Part shown: positions 38,544 through 46,759 of the stretch, in pieces
Position numbering within the stretch: the stretch's first letter is position 1
Layout: each line of letters opens with the position of its first letter
Source: Geothermobacter hydrogeniphilus
GTDB lineage: Bacteria; Desulfobacterota; Desulfuromonadia; Desulfuromonadales; Geothermobacteraceae
Reading direction: 5' to 3'
Length of the DNA: 64,000 bases
Assembly (NCBI RefSeq): GCF_002093115.1
Contig: NZ_NAAD01000017.1
Span: 1-64,000, forward strand
Position numbers and translations under genes: made by a program
Notes under the pieces: model-generated
The model's input: the letters and a program-made list of their open reading frames with translations, nothing else
Database searches by the model: none
What the model was told of the DNA's origin: nothing

Positions 38544-38561
38544 GGGCAAAGGTTTGATTGA

Positions 38562-38627
38562 GGTTCAAGGTTCGAGGTTCAAGGTTCGAGGTTCGAGGCT
38601 GATAACTGCCAACTGATAACTGATAAC
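38562..38627. repeat. Heptamer array C4
   Basis: GGTTCAA, GGTTCGA, GGTTCAA, GGTTCGA, GGTTCGA, GG run from 38562, then a second 7-base-phased block (TAACTGC, CAACTGA, TAACTGA, TAACTCA). It ends at the pgpA stop codon (38628). Confidence 0.8.
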
Positions 38628-39110
38628 TCAAGTAAAGATTGCCAGGCAGAAGCGCAGGGCCAGGGCGGCGTAGATGCCGGCGGCGACGTCGTCGAGGACG
38701 ACTCCGAGACCGTTTTTCATCTCCCGGTCAAACCAGGATGCGGGCGGCAGTTTGGCGATGTCGAAGAGGCGGAAGAAGAGGAAGCCGAGGATTGCCGCTG
38801 TCCAGCTGAAGGGCAGCAGGGCCACCGTGACCAGGTAGCCGAGCAGTTCATCGATAACGATGCGTCCGTCGTCGGCAACCCCGTAATAGCGGCCGGCACG
38901 GTCGGAGACGCGAACAGCGATGACCAGCAGCAGCAGCCAGACCAGGGTATAGAGAAATCCGCCGAGATGGCTGAGCAGCCAGAAAACCGGTATCCCGGCC
39001 AGGGTGCCGAAGGTTCCCGATGCGACCGGCGCCAGGCCGAGACCGACGTTGGTCGCCAGCAGCAGCGCCAAGCGCGGTTCTGTGCCGCGAGCGTGATCCG
39101 CTTCCGTCAT
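38628..39110 (-). CDS. pgpA: Phosphatidylglycerophosphatase A
   Basis: 160-residue membrane protein with the PgpA signature GLAPVASGTFGTLAGIP near residue 24 and several helices. YGVADDGRIVIDELLGYLV supplies conserved Asp/Glu, and DREMKNGLGVVLDDVAAGIYAAL holds the C-terminal acidic motif. It makes phosphatidylglycerol. The start overlaps the larC stop (ATGA). Confidence 0.93.
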   Translation of the reverse strand: MTEADHARGTEPRLALLLATNVGLGLAPVASGTFGTLAGIPVFWLLSHLGGFLYTLVWLLLLVIAVRVSDRAGRYYGVADDGRIVIDELLGYLVTVALLPFSWTAAILGFLFFRLFDIAKLPPASWFDREMKNGLGVVLDDVAAGIYAALALRFCLAIFT

Positions 39111-40294
39111 TCCTGCTCCTTCCGGGGGAAGAGTCCGTCGGCTGCCCGTTCGACAGCGCGGTAGACCTCTGGCAAATCAATCTGATGCCGCTCGGCGAGT
39201 TGCCGGCAGTCTTCGAATTCGGGGGTGACCCGCAACAGCCTGTCCCCGTCGAAGAAGAGTTTGACCGCGACCTCGCCCCAGGGTGTTGCAACCCGGCCCG
39301 CCTCCCGGCGCAGCTTCAGGCGCCGCTGCAGGTCAATGCGGACTCCGCCGGCGCTGCTCTGGCGCAGCAGCTGCTGCGCCAGAGCGTCGGCCTGCTCCGG
39401 CCGCGCCAGGATGCGGACCGCCGTTGCCGGGCGGTTTTTCTTCATCTGCAGCGGACTGAAAGCGACGTCCAGGGCTCCTGCCGCAAGCAGCTGGTCCATC
39501 AGGTGACCGAGCCATTCCGGGTTGCCGTCGTCAAGGTGGCTTTCCAGCACCGCGACCTGGTCCCGTTGCGGATCCGAATTTTGGCTGTGGCCGAGAAAAC
39601 CACGCAGCAGGTTGGGCCGGTCGGCAAGATCGCGTCCCCCGACACCGCAGCCGACCCGGTCGAGCCGCATCGGCGGCAGGGAACCGAAACGTGCCAGGGT
39701 GACGGCGATGGCCGCCCCGGTGGGAGTGACCAGTTCATAACCGGAATCGGCATCGCAGACCGGGTGCCCGGTCAGCAGTTCGGCGGTGGCCGGAGCGGGC
39801 AGCGGCATGCGGCCGTGGGCGGTGGTGACGAACCCTCGACTGAGCGGCAGCGGAGCACAGATCAGCTGTTCGATGCCGAGCAGGGAGAGCCCCAGGGCCG
39901 CGCCGCAGATATCGATGATCGCGTCGACGGCGCCGACTTCGTGAAAGTGGACCTGGTCGATATCGCAGCCGTGGACCTTTGCTTCGGCTTCGCCCAGACG
40001 CCGGAAAATCCGCCGGGCCGTATCACGGACTGTTTGCGGAAGGTCGCTGTCGGCCAGCATGGTGTCAATTTCTTTCCAGTGTCGCTGCGGTTGACCGGGG
40101 TCGCAGAGAACCTCGACCCGCGTGCCGCCGAGTCCGTGGCGGGATTCGCGACCGATCCGCAACCGCCAGCCGCTGAGCGGCAATCCTTTCAACCCCTCTT
40201 CCAGTTGCCGTGCCTGCAGCCCGAGATCGATCAGCAGACCGAGCAGCATGTCTCCTGAGATGCCGGAAAAGGTGTCGAGATAGAGGGTCTTCAT
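39107..40294 (-). CDS. larC: Nickel-pincer cofactor biosynthesis protein LarC
   Basis: 395-residue CTP-dependent nickel insertase that completes the pincer cofactor (NPN) of lactate racemase and related enzymes. Start MKTLYLDTFSGISGDMLLG is the family signature; IDQVHFHEVGAVDAIIDICGAAL and LTGHPVCDADSGYELVTPTGAA are further blocks. In Lactobacillus larC is split by a programmed frameshift; here it is one uninterrupted frame. Overlaps larB by ATGA. Confidence 0.93.
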   Translation of the reverse strand: MKTLYLDTFSGISGDMLLGLLIDLGLQARQLEEGLKGLPLSGWRLRIGRESRHGLGGTRVEVLCDPGQPQRHWKEIDTMLADSDLPQTVRDTARRIFRRLGEAEAKVHGCDIDQVHFHEVGAVDAIIDICGAALGLSLLGIEQLICAPLPLSRGFVTTAHGRMPLPAPATAELLTGHPVCDADSGYELVTPTGAAIAVTLARFGSLPPMRLDRVGCGVGGRDLADRPNLLRGFLGHSQNSDPQRDQVAVLESHLDDGNPEWLGHLMDQLLAAGALDVAFSPLQMKKNRPATAVRILARPEQADALAQQLLRQSSAGGVRIDLQRRLKLRREAGRVATPWGEVAVKLFFDGDRLLRVTPEFEDCRQLAERHQIDLPEVYRAVERAADGLFPRKEQE

Positions 40295-41049
40295 GCCGGT
40301 TGTCGTCTCAGAATGCGCGCGGCGGCGAAGGCGGCGCCGAAACCGTTGTCGATATTGACCACGGTGACTCCGCCGGCGCAGGAATTGAGCATGCCGAGCA
40401 GGGCGGCAACGCCGCCGAAGGCCGCGCCGTAGCCGACCGAAGTGGGTACGGCGATGACCGGGACCGCGACCAGTCCGCCGACGACTGAAGGCAGGGCCCC
40501 TTCCATCCCGGCGACAACAATGATCGCCGCGGCCCGGCTGAGAGGATCGGTTTCAGCCAGCAGTCGATGGATGCCGGCGACGCCGACATCGGTCAGTTCC
40601 TCAACCTCGATTCCGAACATGCGGGCGGTCACCATCGCTTCGCGGGCGACCGGCAGGTCGGACGTCCCGGCACAGGCAATCAGCAGCGGTCCCCGGTGCA
40701 GGTCGGGCAGGGGGGACAACTGCAGGCAGAAGGTCCGGGCGAGAGGATCGTAGTCCCCCTCGGGCCAGCGGCTGACCAGGAGCCCGCCTTTCTCTTCATC
40801 CAGCCGGGTGACGAGAATATTCCGTTGTCGACCGGTCATGGCGGAGACGATGGTCAGCAGCTGCTCCGGGGTCTTGTTTTCGCCGAAGATGACCTCGGGG
40901 GATCCCTGCCGCAATTCGCGGTGATGGTCGATCCGGGCGATGCCGATATCCTCGAAAGGCAGATGCCGCAGCCGTGCCAGCCCTTCATCAAGATCCATCC
41001 GGCCGTCCCTGATCTCGGCCAGGAGATTTTTCAATTCCCGTTGGTTCAT
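40291..41049 (-). CDS. larB: Nickel-pincer cofactor biosynthesis protein LarB
   Basis: 252 residues; LarB carboxylates and hydrolyses nicotinic acid adenine dinucleotide to start NPN synthesis. A PurE (AIR carboxylase)-like domain occupies the C-terminal half: IACAGTSDLPVAREAMVTARMFG, VVAGMEGALPSVVGGL, VPTSVGYGAAFGGVAALLGML. The N-terminus (HHRELRQGSPEVIFGENKTPEQ) is typical of LarB. First gene of larB-larC-pgpA-pncC, with its own promoter at 41089-41117. Confidence 0.92.
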   Translation of the reverse strand: MNQRELKNLLAEIRDGRMDLDEGLARLRHLPFEDIGIARIDHHRELRQGSPEVIFGENKTPEQLLTIVSAMTGRQRNILVTRLDEEKGGLLVSRWPEGDYDPLARTFCLQLSPLPDLHRGPLLIACAGTSDLPVAREAMVTARMFGIEVEELTDVGVAGIHRLLAETDPLSRAAAIIVVAGMEGALPSVVGGLVAVPVIAVPTSVGYGAAFGGVAALLGMLNSCAGGVTVVNIDNGFGAAFAAARILRRQPA

Positions 41050-41088
41050 AAAGAGTCAAAGCCCGTTGCGGTGGCAGGAAAAGATTAA

Positions 41089-41117
41089 ACTATAACAGCC
41101 GACTGAGGCTTTGCCAA
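41089..41117 (-). promoter_or_regulatory. Promoter of larB
   Basis: On the - strand TTGGCA (41117-41112), 17-base spacer, TATAGT (41094-41089), about 40 bases before the larB ATG. Confidence 0.65.
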
Positions 41118-41169
41118 TCACGGAGCGGGACTCCGGCCCCGGGAACGGCCGGCGCTGTGAGCGAGGTGG

Positions 41170-41736
41170 CTACAGCCCCAGGTCGTCGGCGATGTCCTGC
41201 AGGGCCCTGAGCGACAGTTCGCAGAATTCATCGAGAGGAATGCCGGCCTGTTCGCATTCCCGGATGATGTCACGGTTGGCGCCGGCGGCGAAGGCCTTTT
41301 CCTTGATGCGCTTGCGGACCGACTTTGGTTTGACGGAGGCGAGTTTCTTGTCCGGGTAGACCAGCGCGGTGGCGATAACCAGCCCGGTGATGGTCTCGCC
41401 CGCCGCCAGTGCGTGGTGAAAGGTGGAACTGCGGCGGTCGGGGTGGGCCTCCTCGTTGTGCAGGCGGATCGCCTCGATGATCTCGGCATCGAGGCCCCGT
41501 TCGGAGAGAATCCGCACCGTCTCGTGAGTGTGGCGCGTCAGGTCGTCGGCCGTCCGTTCGACATCCAGATCGTGCAGCAGTCCGGCCAGTCCCCACTGTT
41601 CTTCGTCGGTTCCCAGTCGGCGCGCCATGGCGCGCAGCACCGCCTCGCTGGCCAGGGAGTGTTTGATCAGGTTGGGACTTTCAATGTGTTGCCGAACCAG
41701 GTCGAGAGCCTGGTCACGGGTTATGCCGTAGCTCAT
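41170..41736 (-). CDS. HD-domain phosphohydrolase-like protein
   Basis: 188 residues. N-terminal MSYGITRDQALDLVRQHIESPNLIKHSLASEAVLRAMARRLG leads to the HD motif GLAGLLHDLDVERT near 70, then HTHETVRILSERG, EAIRLHNEE and a final Lys-rich segment (PKSVRKRIKEKAFAAG). HDIG-type proteins of this class have an unassigned phosphohydrolase role; the usual LLHDID/LLHDIG is LLHDLD here. No partner domain is present. Confidence 0.82.
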   Translation of the reverse strand: MSYGITRDQALDLVRQHIESPNLIKHSLASEAVLRAMARRLGTDEEQWGLAGLLHDLDVERTADDLTRHTHETVRILSERGLDAEIIEAIRLHNEEAHPDRRSSTFHHALAAGETITGLVIATALVYPDKKLASVKPKSVRKRIKEKAFAAGANRDIIRECEQAGIPLDEFCELSLRALQDIADDLGL

Positions 41737-41784
41737 TGCCGTCTCCCGTGGGGGTGAGATTTGAAAAACGGGTTCCTGTCTTCC

Positions 41785-42144
41785 TTATCCCGCCTGCCTG
41801 GTGGCGGAGCGCCGCAGGGGGATCACCCTGCAGACCTCGCGGTTCGATTCCCGTTCGTTGAGAACTTTTTCCGGGTCGTGGAGGATGTCGTGAAACTGGC
41901 GAAATTGTTCCCAGAAAATTTCCACCATTTTGTTCATCCGCGAGAGGGGATCGGAGCACTGGGCGAGGGCGTTGTCAATCCGGAATTGCAGACCCCGGGC
42001 GCGGTGGCGGTGATGTTCGGGGAAACTGGCGATGGTCTGTTCAATAATGGCGCGGCTTTCGCGCTCGAACTGCTCCGGGTCGGTGTCGGTCAGGGCGCTG
42101 AGGCGATCGATGATGGCCCGGGTGTCGTCAACTTGCGGCAGCAT
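41785..42144 (-). CDS. DUF3135-family protein
   Basis: 119 residues, starting MLPQVDDTRAIIDRLSAL with a strong GGAGG site. It contains the DUF3135 pattern DPEQFERESRAIIEQTIASFPEHH and RGLQFRIDNALAQCSDPLSRM near 30-80. Probably helical, function unknown. A longer frame to 42228 begins in the upstream gene's end. Confidence 0.75.
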   Translation of the reverse strand: MLPQVDDTRAIIDRLSALTDTDPEQFERESRAIIEQTIASFPEHHRHRARGLQFRIDNALAQCSDPLSRMNKMVEIFWEQFRQFHDILHDPEKVLNERESNREVCRVIPLRRSATRQAG

Positions 42145-42224
42145 GGGATACCTCCGTCGGTTGTGCCGGCATGCCGGCCTTTCTTTCTCCCGAGGCAGTG
42201 CGTTCAGCCCTGACCCGGCTCCAG

Positions 42225-43289
42225 TCATTCAATCCGTTCCTCGGCGAAACGGGGCATAAGATAGCGTTGAAACAGACGTTGCTGCAGATCGTCGGAGTCG
42301 GCGCCGTCCATCTGCAGTTCGGCATGCAGCAGCAGCGGATCGGCGATCCGGGCGCTCTGCGGGCGCCAGCCCTGCCAGTGGTCGGCATGGCCGAAGCGTT
42401 TCAACAATCGAATCCGGCCGTTGGGGTCGGGGATCAACTGAAGTCGCAGCATGGTGCGCAGGGCATCACCGTCGTAGTGCAGGCTCGCTCCGTCGGTTGT
42501 TCCCTGCTGCAGCAGCAGACAGGCGCCGAGGCGGCCGCCGACGAGAACTGTCTCTGTCAGCCCCTGCTGTTCGATCAGGTTCGGCAGGTCCGGGATCTTC
42601 AGTCCGGCGGCGAGGCGGCATCTCTGGCACTCGAGGAGCGGCTGCAGCCGCTCACCGTAGCCGAGTTCCCAGCGCAGCAGCAGTTCATGACGGGATCGCA
42701 GCAGGCGCTGTCCGCCGCTGTTTTCCAGGTAGCCGAGTTCTTCAAGCTCGCGCAGGATCGGGCCGACCGCCCCGAGGGCGATGCCCGCCTCGCCGGCCAG
42801 GTCCCGGTAGGTCCAGCGCGCCGCCTGCGGCACCCGCAGCAGCAGGAAAACAAGTTTCAGTCCGGCCGGCTGGAAGGCCCGGCTGCTGCGCCCTCGGCGC
42901 TCCACGCGTTTGCGGCCGCTGACTTCAACGTAGAGAGGCGGACGCTGCAGGCTGGCGTTGCCGGCGGCATCGACATAATCAATGCCGCTCTGGCGGAGTT
43001 TGCGGCTTAAATCCTCGGTGATGTAATCGGTCACCAGCAGGGAACGGTCGGGGGCGGGGCCGTTTTTGATCTGGTTGATGGCGATCTCGGCACCGGCGGT
43101 TGAAAGTCGCAGCCGGGTCATGACCCGGTAGTCGAGTTCTCCCCAGGGGCCCTTGAGATGAAGGGCATCGGGATCGGCGGGGTTGCTGCCGGGTTCGATA
43201 TAGGCCGCTTCGCAGCCCCGCAGGGAACGCAGGTTGCGCAGGCAGTCTTCAAGCGTTCGTTTTTCGTTGTCGGTCAGATTGCGTCCCAT
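42225..43289 (-). CDS. AbiEi-like protein (type IV antitoxin family), orphan
   Basis: 354 residues. LLVTDYITEDLSRKLRQSGIDYVDAAGNASLQRPPLYVEVSGRK (about 83-125) has the pattern of the AbiEi/antitoxin family (D-Y-I...G-I-x-F/Y-V-D-x-A-G-N-A). A winged helix follows (WTYRDLAGEAGIALGAVGPILRELEELGYL, about 160-190). A C-terminal sensing-type region contains ECQRC and a large beta-rich domain. No AbiEii nucleotidyltransferase toxin is adjacent. An inverted repeat covers its own -35 box, suggesting autoregulation. The family call is by pattern memory. Confidence 0.65.
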   Translation of the reverse strand: MGRNLTDNEKRTLEDCLRNLRSLRGCEAAYIEPGSNPADPDALHLKGPWGELDYRVMTRLRLSTAGAEIAINQIKNGPAPDRSLLVTDYITEDLSRKLRQSGIDYVDAAGNASLQRPPLYVEVSGRKRVERRGRSSRAFQPAGLKLVFLLLRVPQAARWTYRDLAGEAGIALGAVGPILRELEELGYLENSGGQRLLRSRHELLLRWELGYGERLQPLLECQRCRLAAGLKIPDLPNLIEQQGLTETVLVGGRLGACLLLQQGTTDGASLHYDGDALRTMLRLQLIPDPNGRIRLLKRFGHADHWQGWRPQSARIADPLLLHAELQMDGADSDDLQQRLFQRYLMPRFAEERIE

Positions 43290-43310
43290 CCCAGCGGCTC
43301 CTTGTTCATC

Positions 43311-43339
43311 ATTGTAGCCTGTTCAGTGATTGTGAACAA
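43311..43339 (-). promoter_or_regulatory. Promoter and operator of the AbiEi-like gene
   Basis: On the - strand TTGTTC (43339-43334), 17-base spacer, TACAAT (43316-43311). The palindrome TGTTCA-N7-TGAACA (43320-43338) overlaps the -35 and spacer. A second half site, TGTTCATC, sits at 43303-43310, just downstream of the -10. Confidence 0.6.
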
Positions 43340-43372
43340 GGGGGTAACGGTGAACGTGGCTTCAGAAAACGG

Positions 43373-43458
43373 GATCGAGGATCGAGGATCGAGGTGTGAG
43401 GTGTGAGGTGTGAGGTTGAAACCTTGAGCCTTGAGCCTTGAACCTCGATCCTGAACCC
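43373..43458. repeat. Heptamer array C2 (two unit types, inverted arm)
   Basis: GGATCGA x3, GGTGTGA x3, GGTTGAA, then the inverted CCTTGAG x2, CCTTGAA, CCTCGAT, CC. It forms a hairpin in the space between ftsK (stop at 43459) and the AbiEi-like promoter, abutting the ftsK stop. Confidence 0.85.
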
Positions 43459-45729
43459 TCACATCTTGCCGATAAACACCTCGCGCGGACGGCTGGTGCC
43501 GTCGGAGGGGCCGACGATTCCTTCCTGCTCCATCTTTTCGATCATCCGCGCCGCCCGGTTGTAGCCGAGGCGCAGGCGGCGCTGCAGCATCGAGATCGAG
43601 GCCTGGCGGGTCTCACTGATGATGGCCAGGGCTTCATCCCACTTTTCGTCGTAGTCATCATCGACGCTGCCGCTGTCGGCAGCGGCCGGGGCTTCGAGGA
43701 TGCTCTTGTCGTACTCGGGATCACCCTGTTTTTTGAGAAAATCAACCACCCGCTGGACTTCCAGTTCGGAGACGAAGGCGCCGTGAACGCGCTGCAGGAC
43801 CCCCGTTCCGGGTGGCAGGAAGAGCATGTCACCCATGCCGAGCAGGCTTTCGGCCCCCATCGAGTCGAGGATGGTGCGCGAGTCGGTGCGCGAGAAGACC
43901 TTGAAGGAGATGCGCGTCGGGAAGTTGGCCTTGATCAGGCCGGTGATGACATCGACGCTCGGCCGCTGGGTAGCGAGAATCAGGTGGATGCCGGCGGCGC
44001 GGGCCATCTGTGCCAGGCGGGCGACGCTCTCCTCGATTTCGCGGCCGGCAACCATCATCAGGTCGGCCAGTTCATCGACAATGACGACGATATAGGGCAG
44101 GTGGCCATGGTCGAGCACCTCTTCCGGATCCGGAATCGGAGCATCGGGGTCGAGCGCTTCGGTCACCTCCTCGACAACCATCTTTCCGCGCGCCCTGAGT
44201 TTTTCCGCCTCTTTCTCTTCTTTGGCGATCTTCTTGTTGTAGCCGTCGATATTGCGTACGCCCTTGTCGGCCATCAGCTTGTAGCGCCGTTCCATCTCCC
44301 TTACCGCCCAGGCCAGGGCCAGCGACGCCTTCTTCGGGTCGGTGACCACCGGCAGCAGCAGGTGGGGAATCCCCTCGTAGATGGAGAGTTCGAGCATTTT
44401 CGGGTCGACCATGATCAGCCGTACGTCGTGCGGCGTCGCCCGGTAGAGGAGCGAGAGAATCATGGTGTTGATGGAAACCGACTTGCCGCTGCCGGTCGAA
44501 CCGGCGACCAGCAGGTGGGGCATCTTGGCCAGATCGGAGACCACCGTATGGCCGAAGATGTCGTTGCCGAGCGCCATCGGCAGCCGGCCGCCGCTTTTCT
44601 GGAATTCCGGCGACAGGAAAATATCCTTCAGGTAGACGGTTTCCCGCTGCTTGTTGGGAATTTCGATTCCGACCACGCCGCGGCCGGGAATCGGCGCGAC
44701 AATGCGGATCGACAGCGCCTGCAGGGCCATCGCCAGGTCATCGGCCAGCCCGGCGATCTTGTTGACCTTGACGCCCGGCGCCGGAGCGAACTCGTACATG
44801 GTGACCACCGGACCCGGCTTGACCTCGGAAACCTCGCCGTCGACGCCGAAGTCTTTCAGCTTTTTCTCCAGCAGGCGGGCGTTCATCATCAGCGCGTCGC
44901 GGTCGACGGGCGGCGCCGGAGCACCCTCGTGGTCAAGCAGGTTGAGGGTCGGCGGGTGGTAGGTGCCGGTCGGTTCGAGAAACTCGAACGCCTCCTGCTC
45001 TTCCGGCGGCTCCTTCTTTCTGCGTTTGCCGCGGGTAACCTTGGGGGCGGGCGGCGGCAGCTGCACCGGTTCGGCCTGGACAATGATCGGTTCCTTGTCC
45101 AGTCTGACCCCTTTATCCAGGGCCTTCTGTTTTTTTCGGGCGCGTCGCGCATCCCGGCGCTTGTTGAGAAAGGTTCCGGCCCGCTCGGCCAGGCCTTCCA
45201 GGAAAAGCACCAGGGAAAAACGCGCCACCAGCATGAAGGCGACCAGGAAAAAGACCAGCAGCACGATGAAGGCGCCGGTGAGGTTGAGATAGCCGCGCAG
45301 CAGATCAGCGAACATCCGGCCCAGGGCTCCGCCGGCCTCGTTGATCGGCTGGCCGAAGGGGCTGACCAGCCGCCAGTGCAGGGCCAGCAGGCCGTCAAGG
45401 CTCAGCAGCAGCAGCAGGAAAGCGCCGATCTTGTAGAGGCGCACCTTGACATCGCGGAACTTGAGCAGCCGCCAGGCGAACAGAAAACAGGCCAGCGGCA
45501 CCAGGAAGGCCGGCAGGCCGATAAGCTGAAAGAAAAGGTCGGCCAGATGGGCGCCGACCACACCGCCGAAGTTGTTGATCTGCGCTGGGTGCAGGTTGTT
45601 GTTGAAGGAAGGATCGTTGATGTTGAAGGAGACCAGGCTCAACAGCGTGAAGATGCCGAAGGCCAGCCAGAAAAAACCGGCGATTTCCTTTTGCAGGTGC
45701 TCGCGGAAAAATGGTTTGTCGTCGCTCAT
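43459..45729 (-). CDS. ftsK: DNA translocase FtsK
   Basis: 756 residues. Several N-terminal membrane segments (IAGFFWLAFGIFTLLSLVSF, LFFQLIGLPAFLVPLACFLFAWRLL, IGAFLLLLLSLDGLLAL, LNLTGAFIVLLVFFLVAFMLVA) anchor it at the septum. A shorter linker than in E. coli leads to the motor: GSTGSGKSVSINTMIL (Walker A), LIMVDPKMLELSIY, and VVIVDELADLMMVAGREIEE (Walker B). A C-terminal gamma winged helix (SMLQRRLRLGYNRAARMIEKMEQEGIVG) recognises KOPS. The ATG at 45729 is favoured over an upstream in-frame start because it sits just downstream of the promoter. Confidence 0.96.
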   Translation of the reverse strand: MSDDKPFFREHLQKEIAGFFWLAFGIFTLLSLVSFNINDPSFNNNLHPAQINNFGGVVGAHLADLFFQLIGLPAFLVPLACFLFAWRLLKFRDVKVRLYKIGAFLLLLLSLDGLLALHWRLVSPFGQPINEAGGALGRMFADLLRGYLNLTGAFIVLLVFFLVAFMLVARFSLVLFLEGLAERAGTFLNKRRDARRARKKQKALDKGVRLDKEPIIVQAEPVQLPPPAPKVTRGKRRKKEPPEEQEAFEFLEPTGTYHPPTLNLLDHEGAPAPPVDRDALMMNARLLEKKLKDFGVDGEVSEVKPGPVVTMYEFAPAPGVKVNKIAGLADDLAMALQALSIRIVAPIPGRGVVGIEIPNKQRETVYLKDIFLSPEFQKSGGRLPMALGNDIFGHTVVSDLAKMPHLLVAGSTGSGKSVSINTMILSLLYRATPHDVRLIMVDPKMLELSIYEGIPHLLLPVVTDPKKASLALAWAVREMERRYKLMADKGVRNIDGYNKKIAKEEKEAEKLRARGKMVVEEVTEALDPDAPIPDPEEVLDHGHLPYIVVIVDELADLMMVAGREIEESVARLAQMARAAGIHLILATQRPSVDVITGLIKANFPTRISFKVFSRTDSRTILDSMGAESLLGMGDMLFLPPGTGVLQRVHGAFVSELEVQRVVDFLKKQGDPEYDKSILEAPAAADSGSVDDDYDEKWDEALAIISETRQASISMLQRRLRLGYNRAARMIEKMEQEGIVGPSDGTSRPREVFIGKM

Positions 45730-45738
45730 AACCTGCGC

Positions 45739-45768
45739 ACTATAGCCTACTCGAAAGGGTTTTGGCAA
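45739..45768 (-). promoter_or_regulatory. Promoter of ftsK
   Basis: On the - strand TTGCCA (45768-45763), 18-base spacer, TATAGT (45744-45739), ten bases before the ATG at 45729. A start site that close would leave almost no leader, so the exact transcription start is uncertain. Confidence 0.5.
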
Positions 45769-45795
45769 TCAGGCCGCTGACTTGTACCTGGCGGG

Positions 45796-45925
45796 TGGAT
45801 GAAAAATGCCCATCTGTCATTTTGTCCTCGCCCGTGGTGGCGACGCACTTTCCCGTCAGGCCTTGTCCCGCAGGATTCCGGACGCCTTGAACCTGGATAT
45901 TTTGGCTCAGCCCAGGGGGCGTTTC
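45796..45925 (+). repeat. Family-B repeat, copy B5 (hairpin decayed)
   Basis: Starts GGATGAAAAATGCCCATCTG and ends GACGCCTTGAACCTGGATATTTTGGCTCAG. The inner stem region is diverged and no longer pairs well. Lies between ftsK and the uppP stop. Confidence 0.7.
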
Positions 45926-45934
45926 AATGTCCTG

Positions 45935-46726
45935 CTAAAGATTCAGTAACAGCACCAGCAGCCCGACCGCCCAGCAGTAGATACCGAAGGCCGCCAGCCG
46001 TCTGCGGCGGATGACGCCCATCAGCAGGTGTATCGAGAACAGTCCGACGATGAAAGCAGCCGTGGCCCCGGCCAGGTAGGCCGGCAACGTCCCGGTCGCG
46101 ACCTGCTGCAGGTCCCTGATGGAAAGCAGGGTGGCGCCGCCGACGGCGGGAAGGGCCAGCAGAAAGGAAAAGCGCGCCGCGGTCTCGCCCTCGACGCCCC
46201 TCAGCAGCAGGGTGGCGATGGTTGACCCGGAGCGGGAAATGCCCGGCATGATGGACAGCCCCTGGGCGATACCGACCAGGATGGCATCGACGGCTGTAAG
46301 GCGGCTTTCGTCGCGTCGGCCGTTGCGGAAGCGTTCACAGATGAAGAGCAGGGTGCCGGTGACCAGCAGCATGGAGGCCACCAGTGGAATGTTGTCGAAC
46401 AGTCCTTCAAAGGTCTCTTTGAAAGTGAGGCCGATGATGCCGGTTGGAATCGAGGCCAGCAGCAGCAGGCCGAGCAGACGGAAATTCTTCCGCTGTTCGT
46501 CGGTGCGGCGCAGCGGCGAGACGATCAGCGCGGCCAGTTCGCTCCGGAAGTAGATGACTACCGCCAGCATGGTGCCGAGGTGTAGCAGCACGTCAAACAG
46601 GACGCCCGGTTGTTCGAAGCCGCGCAGGTAGTGCTGGGCGATGGCCAGGTGGCCGGAACTTGAAATCGGCAGGAACTCCGCAACACCCTGCACGACGCCG
46701 AGAAAAACAGCTTGTCCCAAAGTCAT
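45935..46726 (-). CDS. uppP: Undecaprenyl-diphosphatase (BacA type)
   Basis: 263-residue polytopic membrane protein. Motif 1 GVVQGVAEFLPISSSGHLAI near residue 9-28 and motif 2 IMPGISRSGSTIATLLLRG near 155-175 hold the catalytic Glu, Ser and Arg. It recycles the lipid carrier for peptidoglycan and confers bacitracin resistance. It follows rnj at 33 bp in the plsC-rnj-uppP run. Confidence 0.95.
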   Translation of the reverse strand: MTLGQAVFLGVVQGVAEFLPISSSGHLAIAQHYLRGFEQPGVLFDVLLHLGTMLAVVIYFRSELAALIVSPLRRTDEQRKNFRLLGLLLLASIPTGIIGLTFKETFEGLFDNIPLVASMLLVTGTLLFICERFRNGRRDESRLTAVDAILVGIAQGLSIMPGISRSGSTIATLLLRGVEGETAARFSFLLALPAVGGATLLSIRDLQQVATGTLPAYLAGATAAFIVGLFSIHLLMGVIRRRRLAAFGIYCWAVGLLVLLLNL

Positions 46727-46759
46727 TTATTAAATCCCTCCGGATATGCGGATATAAAG

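Noticed and set aside
43438-45780. 780-aa frame on the + strand
   Set aside because: Antisense to ftsK and runs through a heptamer array and a promoter.
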